A stretch of 64,000 bases of DNA from Stutzerimonas stutzeri (GTDB taxonomy: Bacteria; Pseudomonadota; Gammaproteobacteria; Pseudomonadales; Pseudomonadaceae). Below the pieces are notes generated by a model, which was given only the letters and a program-made list of their open reading frames with translations, had not been told where the DNA came from and ran no database searches. Below, one piece after another: positions 31,537 to 45,524 of the stretch; position 1 is the stretch's first letter, and every line of letters starts with the position of its first letter. The translations under genes were made by a program, and so were the position numbers. The stretch lies in the NCBI RefSeq assembly GCF_024448695.1, contig NZ_JAMOHY010000005.1, positions 155,037-219,036 on the forward strand, given 5' to 3'.

Positions 31537-32767
31537 TTCGCAACAACGTGAAGTCGTGATTATCGGCGCCGGCCCTTCCGGCGCCATCGCCGGCGCGCTG
31601 CTCAAGCGCAAGGGCCATGAGGTGCTGATCCTGGAGCGCCAGCGCTTCCCGCGCTTCTCCATCGGCGAGAGCCTGCTGTCGCATTGCCTGGATTTCATCG
31701 AGGAAGCGGGCATGCTCGAAGCGGTCCAGGCCGCCGGCTTCCAAACCAAGCACGGCGCGGCCTTTGGCTGGGGCGAGCGTTACACCGAATTCGATTTTCG
31801 CGACAAGTTCACCGAGGGCCACGGCAGCACCTATCAGGTGCAGCGTGCCGATTTCGACAAACTGCTGGCCGACCAGGCCGAATTGCAGGGGGTGGAAATC
31901 CGCTATGAGGAAGAGATCATCGCGACGGACTTTTCCGGCACCCGCCCGCGCCTGCATGTGCGTCGCAGCGACGGCAGCGAATACACCGTCGAAAGCGCTT
32001 TCGTACTCGACGCCAGCGGCTATGGCCGGGTGCTACCGCGCCTGCTGGATCTGGAGGCGCCGTCCAGCTTCCCGGTGCGCCGTGCGGTGTTCACCCATAT
32101 CCAGGACAACATCGACGACCCGCAATTCGACCGCAACAAGATCCTCATCACCACCCATCCCGAGCTGCGTGATGTCTGGTACTGGACCATTCCCTTCAGC
32201 AACGGTCGCTGCTCCCTCGGTGTGGTCGCCAGCGCCGAGCGCTACGCAGATCGCCCGCTGGATCTGGACGCCTGCCTCAAGGAGTTCGTCCATGAAGCAC
32301 CGAACCTCAGACGCATCCTGAAGAACGCCGAGTGGGATACCCCGGCACGGCTGATCGGCGGCTACTCGGCCAACGTCAAGGCGCTCCACGGCCCCGGCTT
32401 CGCCCTGCTGGGTAATGCGGCGGAATTCCTCGACCCGGTGTTCTCCTCCGGCGTGACCATCGCCATGCGTTCGTCGAGCATGGCTGCCGCCACGCTGCAT
32501 CGTCAGCTTTCGGGCGAAACGGTGGATTGGGAAACCGAGTTCGCCATCCCGCTCAAGCGCGGCGTGGATACCTTCCGGACCTATGTGGAGGGTTGGTACG
32601 ATTGCAGCTTCCAGGACGTCATCTACTACGAACACGCCCAGCCGGAAATCCGCCGGATGATCAGCTCGATTCTCGCCGGCTATGCCTGGGACGAAAAAAA
32701 TCCTTATGTTGCCGAATCCAAGCGCCGCCTGCGGGTACTGGCCGAACTGTGCCGTGGCGAGCAATAA
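31523..32767 (+). CDS. FAD-dependent oxidoreductase (tryptophan halogenase/geranylgeranyl reductase superfamily)
   Basis: 414 residues from ATG 31523 with an AAGGAGG site. N-terminal Rossmann motif VVIIGAGPSGAIAGALL (11-27), then RQRFPRFSIGESLL as in FAD halogenase-like enzymes, and GFALLGNAAEFLDPVFSSG for the second FAD motif. The WxWxIP halogenase signature is replaced by WYWTIP. Likely a hydroxylase or halogenase of the aryl head; xanthomonadin clusters also carry such an enzyme. It overlaps the MMPL gene by 14 nt. Confidence 0.8.
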   Translation: MAPLDSQQREVVIIGAGPSGAIAGALLKRKGHEVLILERQRFPRFSIGESLLSHCLDFIEEAGMLEAVQAAGFQTKHGAAFGWGERYTEFDFRDKFTEGHGSTYQVQRADFDKLLADQAELQGVEIRYEEEIIATDFSGTRPRLHVRRSDGSEYTVESAFVLDASGYGRVLPRLLDLEAPSSFPVRRAVFTHIQDNIDDPQFDRNKILITTHPELRDVWYWTIPFSNGRCSLGVVASAERYADRPLDLDACLKEFVHEAPNLRRILKNAEWDTPARLIGGYSANVKALHGPGFALLGNAAEFLDPVFSSGVTIAMRSSSMAAATLHRQLSGETVDWETEFAIPLKRGVDTFRTYVEGWYDCSFQDVIYYEHAQPEIRRMISSILAGYAWDEKNPYVAESKRRLRVLAELCRGEQ

Positions 32768-33275
32768 GCCCTTTACGCTCGCCTGGCTAGCGCTGCTGCT
32801 TCTGCTGAGCGGCTGCGCCAGCCAGTTGCCACTGCCCAGTGAACAGCCGCACCTGCAATTGCCGTTGCAGCTGCATATTCAGGCACGCAACGCCAGCGGC
32901 AGCCATGACCAGCTGCTGGTGATCCAGCAGGAACAGCAGGCCCTGCGCTGGACACTGCTGACCCCGCTGGGCGTGCCGGTCGCGCGGCAGCTGCTGATCG
33001 ATGGTCGCTGGCAGGCGGATGGCCTGCTGCCCCCCAACGCCCAGGCCCGCGAACTCTTCGCCGCGCTGCTGTTCGCGCTGACCCCCGATGAGCAGCTCGA
33101 CCGTCTCTACGCCGGGCAGCGCTGGAGCAGGCAGCAGCACGCACGACGCTTGGAGGCAGGCGGATCAGCCTCCTGGCACATACGCTATCGACAGGACGGC
33201 AGTTTCCAACTCGACGTGGGCCCGCGGCTGACCTATGGTGTCGCCCCCCTCGACAACGGAGCCCAGAGCCGATGA
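32754..33275 (+). CDS. DUF3261 lipoprotein (ApeN type)
   Basis: About 173 residues from GTG 32754, chosen because it yields a perfect lipoprotein signal (FTLAWLALLLLLSGC, lipobox LSGC) and overlaps the oxidoreductase gene by 14 nt. An ATG at 32706 would hide that signal. The mature part is LolB-like in general look (QARELFAALLFALTP) and fits DUF3261, found only with such pigment clusters. Probably an outer-membrane receiver for the product. Confidence 0.75.
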   Translation: MASNKPFTLAWLALLLLLSGCASQLPLPSEQPHLQLPLQLHIQARNASGSHDQLLVIQQEQQALRWTLLTPLGVPVARQLLIDGRWQADGLLPPNAQARELFAALLFALTPDEQLDRLYAGQRWSRQQHARRLEAGGSASWHIRYRQDGSFQLDVGPRLTYGVAPLDNGAQSR

Positions 33276-34459
33276 GCGCCTACCTGAACGCCCTCGGTGT
33301 GATCTGCTGCCTGGGTCGCGGCAAGGCCGACGTGGCCCGACGACTGCTGGCGGGTGATGGCTCAGGCATGTGCTTCTATCCAGACCCGGTAGCCGGGCGC
33401 AGGCTGCCGGTCGGCGCAGTACGTGATGAGCTGCCGCCTCTGGAGAATGCCGCGCTGCGCGATTCGACACGCAACAATCGCCTGCTGCTGGCCGCCGCCG
33501 AGGAAATCCAGGAGGACATCGCCGAGGCCATCGCCCGCTTCGGTCCTGCGCGGATTGGCGTGGTGCTCGGCACCAGCACTACCGGCATCCAGGAAGCCTC
33601 CCAGGGCATTGCCGGCCTGGTACGCGATGGGCGGCTACCGCCGAGCTATCACTACGGCCATCAGGAACTCTCGGCCCCGGCGAGCTTTCTCAGTGACCGC
33701 CTGGGGCTCGCCGGCCCGAGCTACTCCATCTCCACCGCCTGCACCTCCGGCGCGCGTGCGCTACAGAGCGCCAAGCGCCTGCTGGACGCGGGCATCTGTG
33801 ACGCGGTGCTGTGTGGCGGTGTCGATACCCTTTGCGATCTGACCTTGCAGGGTTTCAGCGCTCTGGAGGCCACCAGTACGCGGATCTGCAATCCGTTTTC
33901 GGTCAACCGCGACGGCATCAATATCGGCGAGGCGGCGGCGCTGTTTCTGATGACTCGCGAACCCGCCCCCATCGCGCTGCTCGGCGCCGGCGCCAGTTCC
34001 GACGCCCATCACATATCCGCGCCCGACCCCGAGGGCCGCGGCGCCATCGAGGCGATGCACAAGGCACTGAGCAGCGCCGGAACCCCCCTGCAAGGCATCG
34101 GCTATCTCAACCTGCACGGCACCGCTACGGCGCATAACGACGCCATGGAAAGCCGCGCCGTCGCGGCGGTGTTCCCAGGCGGCGTGCCCTGCTCGTCGAG
34201 CAAGCCGCTCACCGGCCACACGCTGGGCGCTGCCGGGGCACTGGAAGCGGCCTTCTGCTGGCTAAGCCTTTCGCCTTTCAATACCGATCAGCTGTTGCCA
34301 CCCCACCTCTGGGACGGCCAGCAGGACCCCGACCTGCCACCGCTGCAACTGGTCGCTGCCGGCACACCGCTGGCCTCCGACCGCCCACGGCGGATGATGA
34401 GCAACTCCTTCGCCTTTGGCGGCAACAACATCAGCCTGATCCTGGGAGAGGCGCCATGA
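33272..34459 (+). CDS. apeO: 3-ketoacyl-ACP synthase, catalytic subunit (ApeO)
   Basis: 395 residues with the full Cys-His-His triad: C157 in TACTSGARA, H282 in LHGTATAHND and H316 in PLTGHTLGAAG. FAFGGNN closes the fold. It condenses malonyl-ACP on the aryl starter, with the ApeC-like factor as partner although the two genes lie at opposite ends of the operon. ATGA overlap at both ends. Confidence 0.9.
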   Translation: MSAYLNALGVICCLGRGKADVARRLLAGDGSGMCFYPDPVAGRRLPVGAVRDELPPLENAALRDSTRNNRLLLAAAEEIQEDIAEAIARFGPARIGVVLGTSTTGIQEASQGIAGLVRDGRLPPSYHYGHQELSAPASFLSDRLGLAGPSYSISTACTSGARALQSAKRLLDAGICDAVLCGGVDTLCDLTLQGFSALEATSTRICNPFSVNRDGINIGEAAALFLMTREPAPIALLGAGASSDAHHISAPDPEGRGAIEAMHKALSSAGTPLQGIGYLNLHGTATAHNDAMESRAVAAVFPGGVPCSSSKPLTGHTLGAAGALEAAFCWLSLSPFNTDQLLPPHLWDGQQDPDLPPLQLVAAGTPLASDRPRRMMSNSFAFGGNNISLILGEAP

Positions 34460-34905
34460 TCGCCTGGCCGGTCGCCGAACTGCTGCCTCACGCCGGTGAC
34501 ATGATCCTGCTGGATGCCGTCGAGTCGTTCGATGACGACAGTGTGGTGACCTGCCTGCAAGTGCGGCCCGGCCTGCTGAGCCAGGCGGATGGCAGCCTGC
34601 CGGCCTGGGTCGGTGTCGAAATCATGGCGCAGAGTGTCGCGGCCTTCGCCGGTTGCCAGGGACGTCTGGCCGGTTTGCCGGTGGAGCTGGGTTTCCTGCT
34701 TGGCACCCGCAGTTACCAGTGCAACGTCGAAGCCTTCCCGCTCGGCAGCGAACTACGGATTCGCGCCATCCGCTCGTTGCAGGATGACAGCGGCATGGGC
34801 GTGTTCGAATGCCATCTCGACGGCCCCGGCATCCATGCCGAAGCCCGTCTCAACGTATTCCGCCCGCCTGAAGTGGCGCGCTATCTGGAAGAAACCCGTT
34901 CATGA
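34456..34905 (+). CDS. apeP: Beta-hydroxyacyl-ACP dehydratase subunit (ApeP)
   Basis: 149 residues, hotdog fold. Catalytic His is H12 in LLPHAGDMILLD; the central helix is WVGVEIMAQSVAAFAG. It removes water from the hydroxyacyl intermediate, and by analogy works as a pair with the ApeI-like domain fused to the ligase. ATGA overlaps on both sides give tight stoichiometry with ApeO and ApeQ. Confidence 0.88.
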   Translation: MIAWPVAELLPHAGDMILLDAVESFDDDSVVTCLQVRPGLLSQADGSLPAWVGVEIMAQSVAAFAGCQGRLAGLPVELGFLLGTRSYQCNVEAFPLGSELRIRAIRSLQDDSGMGVFECHLDGPGIHAEARLNVFRPPEVARYLEETRS

Positions 34906-35630
34906 GTGAAACCATCCTCGTCACCGGCTCCAGCCGTGGCATCGGTCGCGCCATCGCCTTGCGTCTGGCCCAGAGCGGCTACGACCTTGTTCTGCACTGC
35001 CGCTCGCGGCGTGATGAAGCCGAAACCGTGCAGGCGCAGATTCACGCGCTGGGCCGCAAGGCGCGCATCCTGCAGTTCGACATCGCTGACCGCGCCGCCT
35101 GCCGCGAGCAGCTGGAGGCTGACATCGAGGCGCACGGCGCCTATTACGGCGTAGTCTGCAACGCCGGCCTGACGCGCGACGGCGCTTTTCCGGCACTGAC
35201 CGACGAGGACTGGGATCTGGTGCTGCGAACCAACCTCGATGGCTTCTACAATGTGCTGCAACCCCTGACCATGCCGATGGTCCGCCGTCGCCAGCCGGGC
35301 CGCATCGTCTGCATCACTTCCGTTTCGGGGATGATCGGTAACCGCGGCCAGGTCAACTACAGTGCCTCCAAGGCCGGCGTGATCGGTGCGGCCAAGGCGC
35401 TGGCGGTGGAACTGGGCAAACGACGCATCACGGTCAATTGTGTTGCGCCAGGGCTGATCGATACCGACATGCTCGACGAAGACCTGCCCATCGAGGAGAT
35501 GCTCAAGATGATTCCCGCACAACGCATGGGCACGCCCGATGAAGTCGCCGCTGCGGTCAACTTCCTGGTATCAGCGGAGGCCGGCTATATCACCCGTCAG
35601 GTGCTGGCGGTCAATGGCGGGCTGTGCTGA
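34902..35630 (+). CDS. apeQ: 3-ketoacyl-ACP reductase (FabG family, ApeQ)
   Basis: 242 residues, classical short-chain dehydrogenase. Cofactor motif TGSSRGIGRAIA (8-19), NAG at 87-89, catalytic S140, Y153 and K157 (YSASK). It reduces the ketoacyl chain in each cycle with NADPH. It starts by ATGA overlap and its stop shares one base with the next start. Confidence 0.92.
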   Translation: MSETILVTGSSRGIGRAIALRLAQSGYDLVLHCRSRRDEAETVQAQIHALGRKARILQFDIADRAACREQLEADIEAHGAYYGVVCNAGLTRDGAFPALTDEDWDLVLRTNLDGFYNVLQPLTMPMVRRRQPGRIVCITSVSGMIGNRGQVNYSASKAGVIGAAKALAVELGKRRITVNCVAPGLIDTDMLDEDLPIEEMLKMIPAQRMGTPDEVAAAVNFLVSAEAGYITRQVLAVNGGLC

Positions 35631-36856
35631 TGAAACGCGTGGTTGTCACCGGCATGGCCGGCATCACCTCCCTGGGCAGTGACTGGGCCAGTATCGAAGC
35701 CAACTTCAGTGCCAACCGCAGCGGCATCCGCCGTATGGACGAGTGGGATCGCTTCACCGAACTCAATACGCGACTGGCCGGGCCTGTGGATGATTTCGCC
35801 GTACCCGCCCACTGGACGCGCAAACAGCTGCGCAGCATGGGGCGCGTCTCGCGCCTGTCGGTGAAAGCCGCCGAGCAGGCACTGCTGCATGCGGGCCTGC
35901 TCGATGACAGCAGCATCCGCGACGGACGCATGGGGGTCGCCTGCGGCTCGTCCACCGGCAGCACCGAAGAGATCAAGGCATTCGGCAACATGCTGCTCAA
36001 CTCGGTCGCCGACGGGCTGAATGCCAACTCCTACATCCGCATGATGCCGCACACCACGGCGGCCAATATCAGCATCTTCTTCGGTCTCACCGGCCGGGTG
36101 ATCCCCACGTCCAGCGCCTGCACCAGCGGCAGCCAGGGCATCGGCTACGCCTATGAGGCAATCAGGTTCGGACGTCTGCCGATGATGCTGGCCGGTGGTG
36201 CAGAAGAACTCTGCGCCACCGAAGCCATGGTCTTCGATGCGCTCTACGCCACCAGCCTGAAGAACGACGCGCCGCATACTTCACCGCGCCCCTACGACAG
36301 CGGACGCGACGGTCTGGTGATCGGCGAAGGTGCCGGCATGCTGGTGCTCGAAGAGCTGGAACACGCCCTGGCGCGCGGCGCCACCATTCATGCCGAGCTG
36401 GTGGGCTTCGGCAGCAATGCCGACGGCTGTCACGCGACCAAGCCGGAGCAACTGACCATGCGCCGCGCCATGGAGCTGGCGCTGGAAGATGCCGGACTCG
36501 CACCGGATGCCATCGGCTACGTCAACGGCCACGGCACCGCCACCGATCAGGGTGACATCGCCGAAACCCTGGCGACCCAGGCGCTGTTCGGCTCGCGTAT
36601 GCCGATCAGTTCGCAGAAGAGTTATCTCGGCCACACGCTGGGCGCCTGCGGCGCGCTGGAGTCCTGGTTCAGCATCGAAATGATGAATCGGGATCACTAT
36701 ATTCATACGCTCAACCTCGACAGCATCGACCCGCGCTGTGGCGAGCTGGACTATGTGGTCGGCGCACCGCGCACCATGCAGCACGAGTACGTGATGAACA
36801 ACAATTTCGCCTTCGGCGGGATCAATACCTCACTGATCTTCCGCCGCTGGGCCTAG
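35630..36856 (+). CDS. apeR: 3-ketoacyl-ACP synthase II-like (ApeR)
   Basis: 408 residues from ATG 35630, which overlaps the ApeQ stop codon by one base; an in-frame GTG six bases upstream is less likely. C164 in SSACTSGSQG, and later VNGHGTATDQGD and YLGHTLGACGALES for the two His. It is the second, stand-alone ketosynthase, known to be homodimeric in studied systems and probably used for the starter or lipid part. Last gene of the operon. Confidence 0.9.
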   Translation: MKRVVVTGMAGITSLGSDWASIEANFSANRSGIRRMDEWDRFTELNTRLAGPVDDFAVPAHWTRKQLRSMGRVSRLSVKAAEQALLHAGLLDDSSIRDGRMGVACGSSTGSTEEIKAFGNMLLNSVADGLNANSYIRMMPHTTAANISIFFGLTGRVIPTSSACTSGSQGIGYAYEAIRFGRLPMMLAGGAEELCATEAMVFDALYATSLKNDAPHTSPRPYDSGRDGLVIGEGAGMLVLEELEHALARGATIHAELVGFGSNADGCHATKPEQLTMRRAMELALEDAGLAPDAIGYVNGHGTATDQGDIAETLATQALFGSRMPISSQKSYLGHTLGACGALESWFSIEMMNRDHYIHTLNLDSIDPRCGELDYVVGAPRTMQHEYVMNNNFAFGGINTSLIFRRWA

Positions 36857-36883
36857 TCGCTCAAACACCGCAAGGAGAATGCA

Positions 36884-37321
36884 ATGAAAAAGACCACATG
36901 GATCGGCGCGGCACTCGTGCTCTGCGCCCTGCCAGGCCTCAGTCAGGCGCGCGACACCACCCACTATCTGCCCTTCGATGAAGCAGTGGCCGAAGCCACT
37001 GCGGCAGGCAGGCTGGATGGCAGCGTGAAGTTCTATCTCGCCAAGCGTCCGGCGGGTGCGCAGATCGTGCGCAGCGGCGTGACCACCAGCAAGAAGACCA
37101 ATGCCTTCAACAAGACCGACGAAGCTGCCTGCAGCTGGGCCTTGCAGTCCGCTCTGATCGGTATGGAAAAGTCAGCCAAGGCCGCCGGTGCCAACGCCGT
37201 AGTGGACATCGTCAGCAACTACAAGCACGTCGAGTACAAGGACAGCAGCAAGTACGAGTGCCACGCCGGTGCTGTCATGGCAGGCGTCGCCCTCAAGGCG
37301 AACTTTGCCAAGGTGAAATAA
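36884..37321 (+). CDS. Exported protein of the family mislabelled excinuclease
   Basis: 145 residues with a signal peptide (MKKTTWIGAALVLCALPG, cleavage near SQA-RD at residue 22). Two Cys in the mature part (EAACSWAL, KYECHAG) may form a disulfide. AAGANAVVDIVSNYK resembles the ligand loop of YbjQ-like small-molecule or metal-binding domains. Databases often name relatives excinuclease ATPase subunit, without evidence. It has a strong AAGGAG site and follows the aryl polyene operon by 27 bp, perhaps co-transcribed. Confidence 0.65.
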   Translation: MKKTTWIGAALVLCALPGLSQARDTTHYLPFDEAVAEATAAGRLDGSVKFYLAKRPAGAQIVRSGVTTSKKTNAFNKTDEAACSWALQSALIGMEKSAKAAGANAVVDIVSNYKHVEYKDSSKYECHAGAVMAGVALKANFAKVK

Positions 37322-37499
37322 GCAGCGAATCAGCGGCGCAGGGTGGATGCCAAAAGCGACATCCACCCTTGCTTCGACCAAGCGACCGCGCTTCAGCTCC
37401 AACCGTCGGGCAGCCCTCCAGGCAGGTCGGCAACCCCCGAACGAACACGTGAACCTGTGAGTCAACAGAGCAGAACCCAAATCCCTTTTGGAGGACTGC

Positions 37500-37796
37500 A
37501 TGTTCGGAAACAAACCGTCCCACACGTTCGAAGTGAACTACATCTTCCAGAATGATCCGCGCGCGCAGATCATGGAGTTGGACGAAGACCGCCTTTCCCA
37601 GGGCGATGCGGCACGGCGACTGATCGAACATCACAATGCCGATGCCGAGAACAGCCTGGTCATGCCCGATGCACAAGCCGGCGAAACCGAATTGCTGCGG
37701 CAGGCCGAGGTGGTGGGGATTACCGACATTCGCGTAACCAAGCTGATTCATGAAGATGAATCAAGCGGCGCGCCAGGGCATTACCAGCAGCCCTGA
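37500..37796 (+). CDS. Hypothetical protein (98 aa)
   Basis: ATG 37500 with a GGAGG site 5 nt upstream. Soluble, acidic, with HTFEVNYIFQND at the start and a QAEVVGITDIRVTKLIHED section; no signal peptide. I do not know the family. It lies alone between the exported protein and the hemE region, with a 180-bp gap before it. Confidence 0.6.
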   Translation: MFGNKPSHTFEVNYIFQNDPRAQIMELDEDRLSQGDAARRLIEHHNADAENSLVMPDAQAGETELLRQAEVVGITDIRVTKLIHEDESSGAPGHYQQP

Positions 37797-38099
37797 GCCA
37801 AGCTGCAGAGAAAGAGTTACGGGTTGGTAAAGCACACCCTCCTCTGGCCGATGCCGTAAAAGCTTCGCGCCGAGGGCTGCGCTCCCACAGGTCGCGGTTA
37901 ATGCACTGCTTCGTGGGCAGCGCGAGCCCGCGCCGAATGTGGCGAGGGCTTCATGGGCCTCACGTGTTTGCAGCGACCATCAGAGACGTAGCCTGAAAAG
38001 GATGTCCTTATGGACGACCTGTGGCGGCGCACCCGGTGGATCGCCACCCGGTGGATCGATAAAGCGTGATCCACCCTACGTCAGCTCCAGTCTTGGTGC
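37797..38099. repeat. Repeat-filled gap left of hemE
   Basis: No gene seen. It contains a REP-like stretch around 37857-37894 (GCGCTCCCACAG) and a GTGGATC element at 38034-38077 that recurs at 39325-39368 on the other side of hemE with three differences over 44 bp. Confidence 0.6.
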
Positions 38100-39167
38100 T
38101 TATTGATGGTATTGCGCAGACAGCTCGTGCACCGCTGCGAAGAAGGCCTTGGCGTTTTCAGGGTCGACTTCAGGGGTGATGCCGTGTCCGAGATTGAACA
38201 CATGTCCGGCACCATGCCCGTAGGCAGCCAGAATGCGCGCAACCTCGGCGCGGATCGCCGCCGGGCTTGAGTAAAGTACCGCCGGGTCCATGTTGCCCTG
38301 CAGCGCAACCTTGTTGCCCACCCGTGTACGGGCGCTGCCGATGTTGCAGGTCCAGTCCAGGCCCAGCGCTTCGGCGCCGGAAGCAGCCATGGACTCAAGC
38401 CACAGACCGCCGCCCTTGGTAAACAGGATCACCGGCACGCGACGACCGTCGTGCTCGCGGATCAGGCCGTCGACAATCTTCTGCATATAGGCCAGCGAGA
38501 ACTCCGGGTAAGCGGCGTCAGACAGGCTGCCGCCCCAGGAGTCGAAGATCTGCACCGCCTGCGCCCCAGCCAGGATCTGCCCGTTGAGGTAGGTGACGAC
38601 CGATTGCGCCAGCTTGTCCAGCAGCGCGTGCATGGCCTGCGGGTTGTCATACAGCATGGCCTTGGACTTGCGAAAATCCTTCGACGAGCCGCCTTCGACC
38701 ATATAGGTGGCCAGGGTCCAGGGACTGCCGGAGAAGCCGATCAGCGGCACACGACCATTGAGCTCGCGACGGATGGTGCGCACCGCATCCATCACGTAAC
38801 CCAGATCTTTCTCCGGGTCCGGAACGGGCAGCGCCTCGATATCGGCCAGACTGCTGATCTTCTTCCTGAAACGCGGACCTTCGCCGGTCTCGAAATACAG
38901 CCCCTGGCCCATGGCATCAGGGATGGTGAGGATGTCAGAGAAGAGAATCGCCGCATCGATCTGCGGATAGCGGTCCAGCGGCTGGATAGTGACCTCGCAG
39001 GCCAGCTCCGGATTCTTCATCAAACTGACGAAGTCTCCAGCCTTGGCACGAGTGGCGCGATATTCGGGCAGGTAGCGCCCGGCCTGGCGCATCATCCACA
39101 CCGGGGTGACGTCTACAGGCTGCTTGAGCAGGGCACGAAGGAAGCGATCATTCTTCAAGGCAGTCAT
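38100..39167 (-). CDS. hemE: Uroporphyrinogen decarboxylase
   Basis: 355 residues from ATG 39167 (an earlier in-frame start would add an unrelated 17-residue leader). It removes the four acetate carboxyls of uroporphyrinogen III to give coproporphyrinogen III in heme synthesis, in the cytosol. Hallmarks: [13 protein letters not shown] near the N terminus, [17 protein letters not shown], and [15 protein letters not shown] at the C end. It stands alone between two copies of a repeat and lies downstream of gltD on the same strand. Confidence 0.97.
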   Translation of the reverse strand: MTALKNDRFLRALLKQPVDVTPVWMMRQAGRYLPEYRATRAKAGDFVSLMKNPELACEVTIQPLDRYPQIDAAILFSDILTIPDAMGQGLYFETGEGPRFRKKISSLADIEALPVPDPEKDLGYVMDAVRTIRRELNGRVPLIGFSGSPWTLATYMVEGGSSKDFRKSKAMLYDNPQAMHALLDKLAQSVVTYLNGQILAGAQAVQIFDSWGGSLSDAAYPEFSLAYMQKIVDGLIREHDGRRVPVILFTKGGGLWLESMAASGAEALGLDWTCNIGSARTRVGNKVALQGNMDPAVLYSSPAAIRAEVARILAAYGHGAGHVFNLGHGITPEVDPENAKAFFAAVHELSAQYHQ

Positions 39168-39280
39168 GTCTGGGTTCCAGCAGAAAAGTGCCGTGCATTG
39201 TCGCAAAGCCCATGACAAAAGGCACGGCAGGGGCCGCGCCTTTTATTTCGTGGCTTGATTCAGGTCAGATGACTGCGGCA

Positions 39281-39370
39281 AGCGTAGGGTGGATATCGCT
39301 CTTTATATCCACCGCGGCTCCGCTCGGTGGATCGCCACCCGGTGGATCGATGAAGCGCGGTCCACCCTCC
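39281..39370. repeat. GTGGATC repeat element between gltD and hemE
   Basis: Two hairpin-forming parts: a stem of GGTGGATAT with ATATCCACC (39287-39313 region), then a block (39325-39368) that matches 38034-38077 at 41 of 44 positions. Such elements are common between genes in mendocina/stutzeri-like Pseudomonas. Confidence 0.65.
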
Positions 39371-39375
39371 GAAGA

Positions 39376-45354
<5,979 letters not shown>

Positions 45355-45483
45355 AGGCGCTCCAGCTAAATACGTTGTAAATCAACCCCTTACCGGCCAT
45401 GCGGAGCGACGCCCCAAGATGGACGCAAGCAAAGGGGGAGCAGTTTACAAAGCGAGCTAGAACGACACAATTATTTTTTGCAA

Positions 45484-45518
45484 GCCCCAAAAAGGTGCAT
45501 TGCGCACTTTTTTGGGGC
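45484..45518. terminator. Hairpin after the DamX-like gene
   Basis: A 15-bp stem with one G-U pair (45484-45498 with 45504-45518). It lies 7 bp past the stop of the minus-strand DamX-like gene and also upstream of gltB. The T-run is within the stem rather than after it, so it is terminator-like but not certain. Confidence 0.55.
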
Positions 45519-45524
45519 GTTTAT

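Larger units (their letters stand above)
20441..36856 (+). other. Aryl polyene biosynthesis gene cluster
   Basis: Nineteen codirectional genes, nearly all overlapping or within a few bases of each other. Content: type II ketosynthase/chain-length pair, two acyl carrier proteins, aryl-ACP ligase fused to dehydratase, second dehydratase, ketoreductase, second ketosynthase, ammonia-lyase, thioesterase, acyltransferases, glycosyltransferase, LolA-like protein, MMPL exporter, FAD enzyme and DUF3261 lipoprotein. This matches the APE/xanthomonadin/flexirubin class, whose products are aryl-capped polyenes esterified to an outer-membrane lipid and protect against oxidants. No phosphopantetheinyl transferase or methyltransferase is in the cluster, unlike some published ones, so the host enzyme must prime the carrier proteins. 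Confidence 0.92.

Noticed and set aside
45484..45518. NtrC-type binding site upstream of gltB
   Set aside because: GGTGC and GCAC arms are present but in the hairpin order and without the TGCACC-N5-GGTGCA form; a terminator-like hairpin explains it better.
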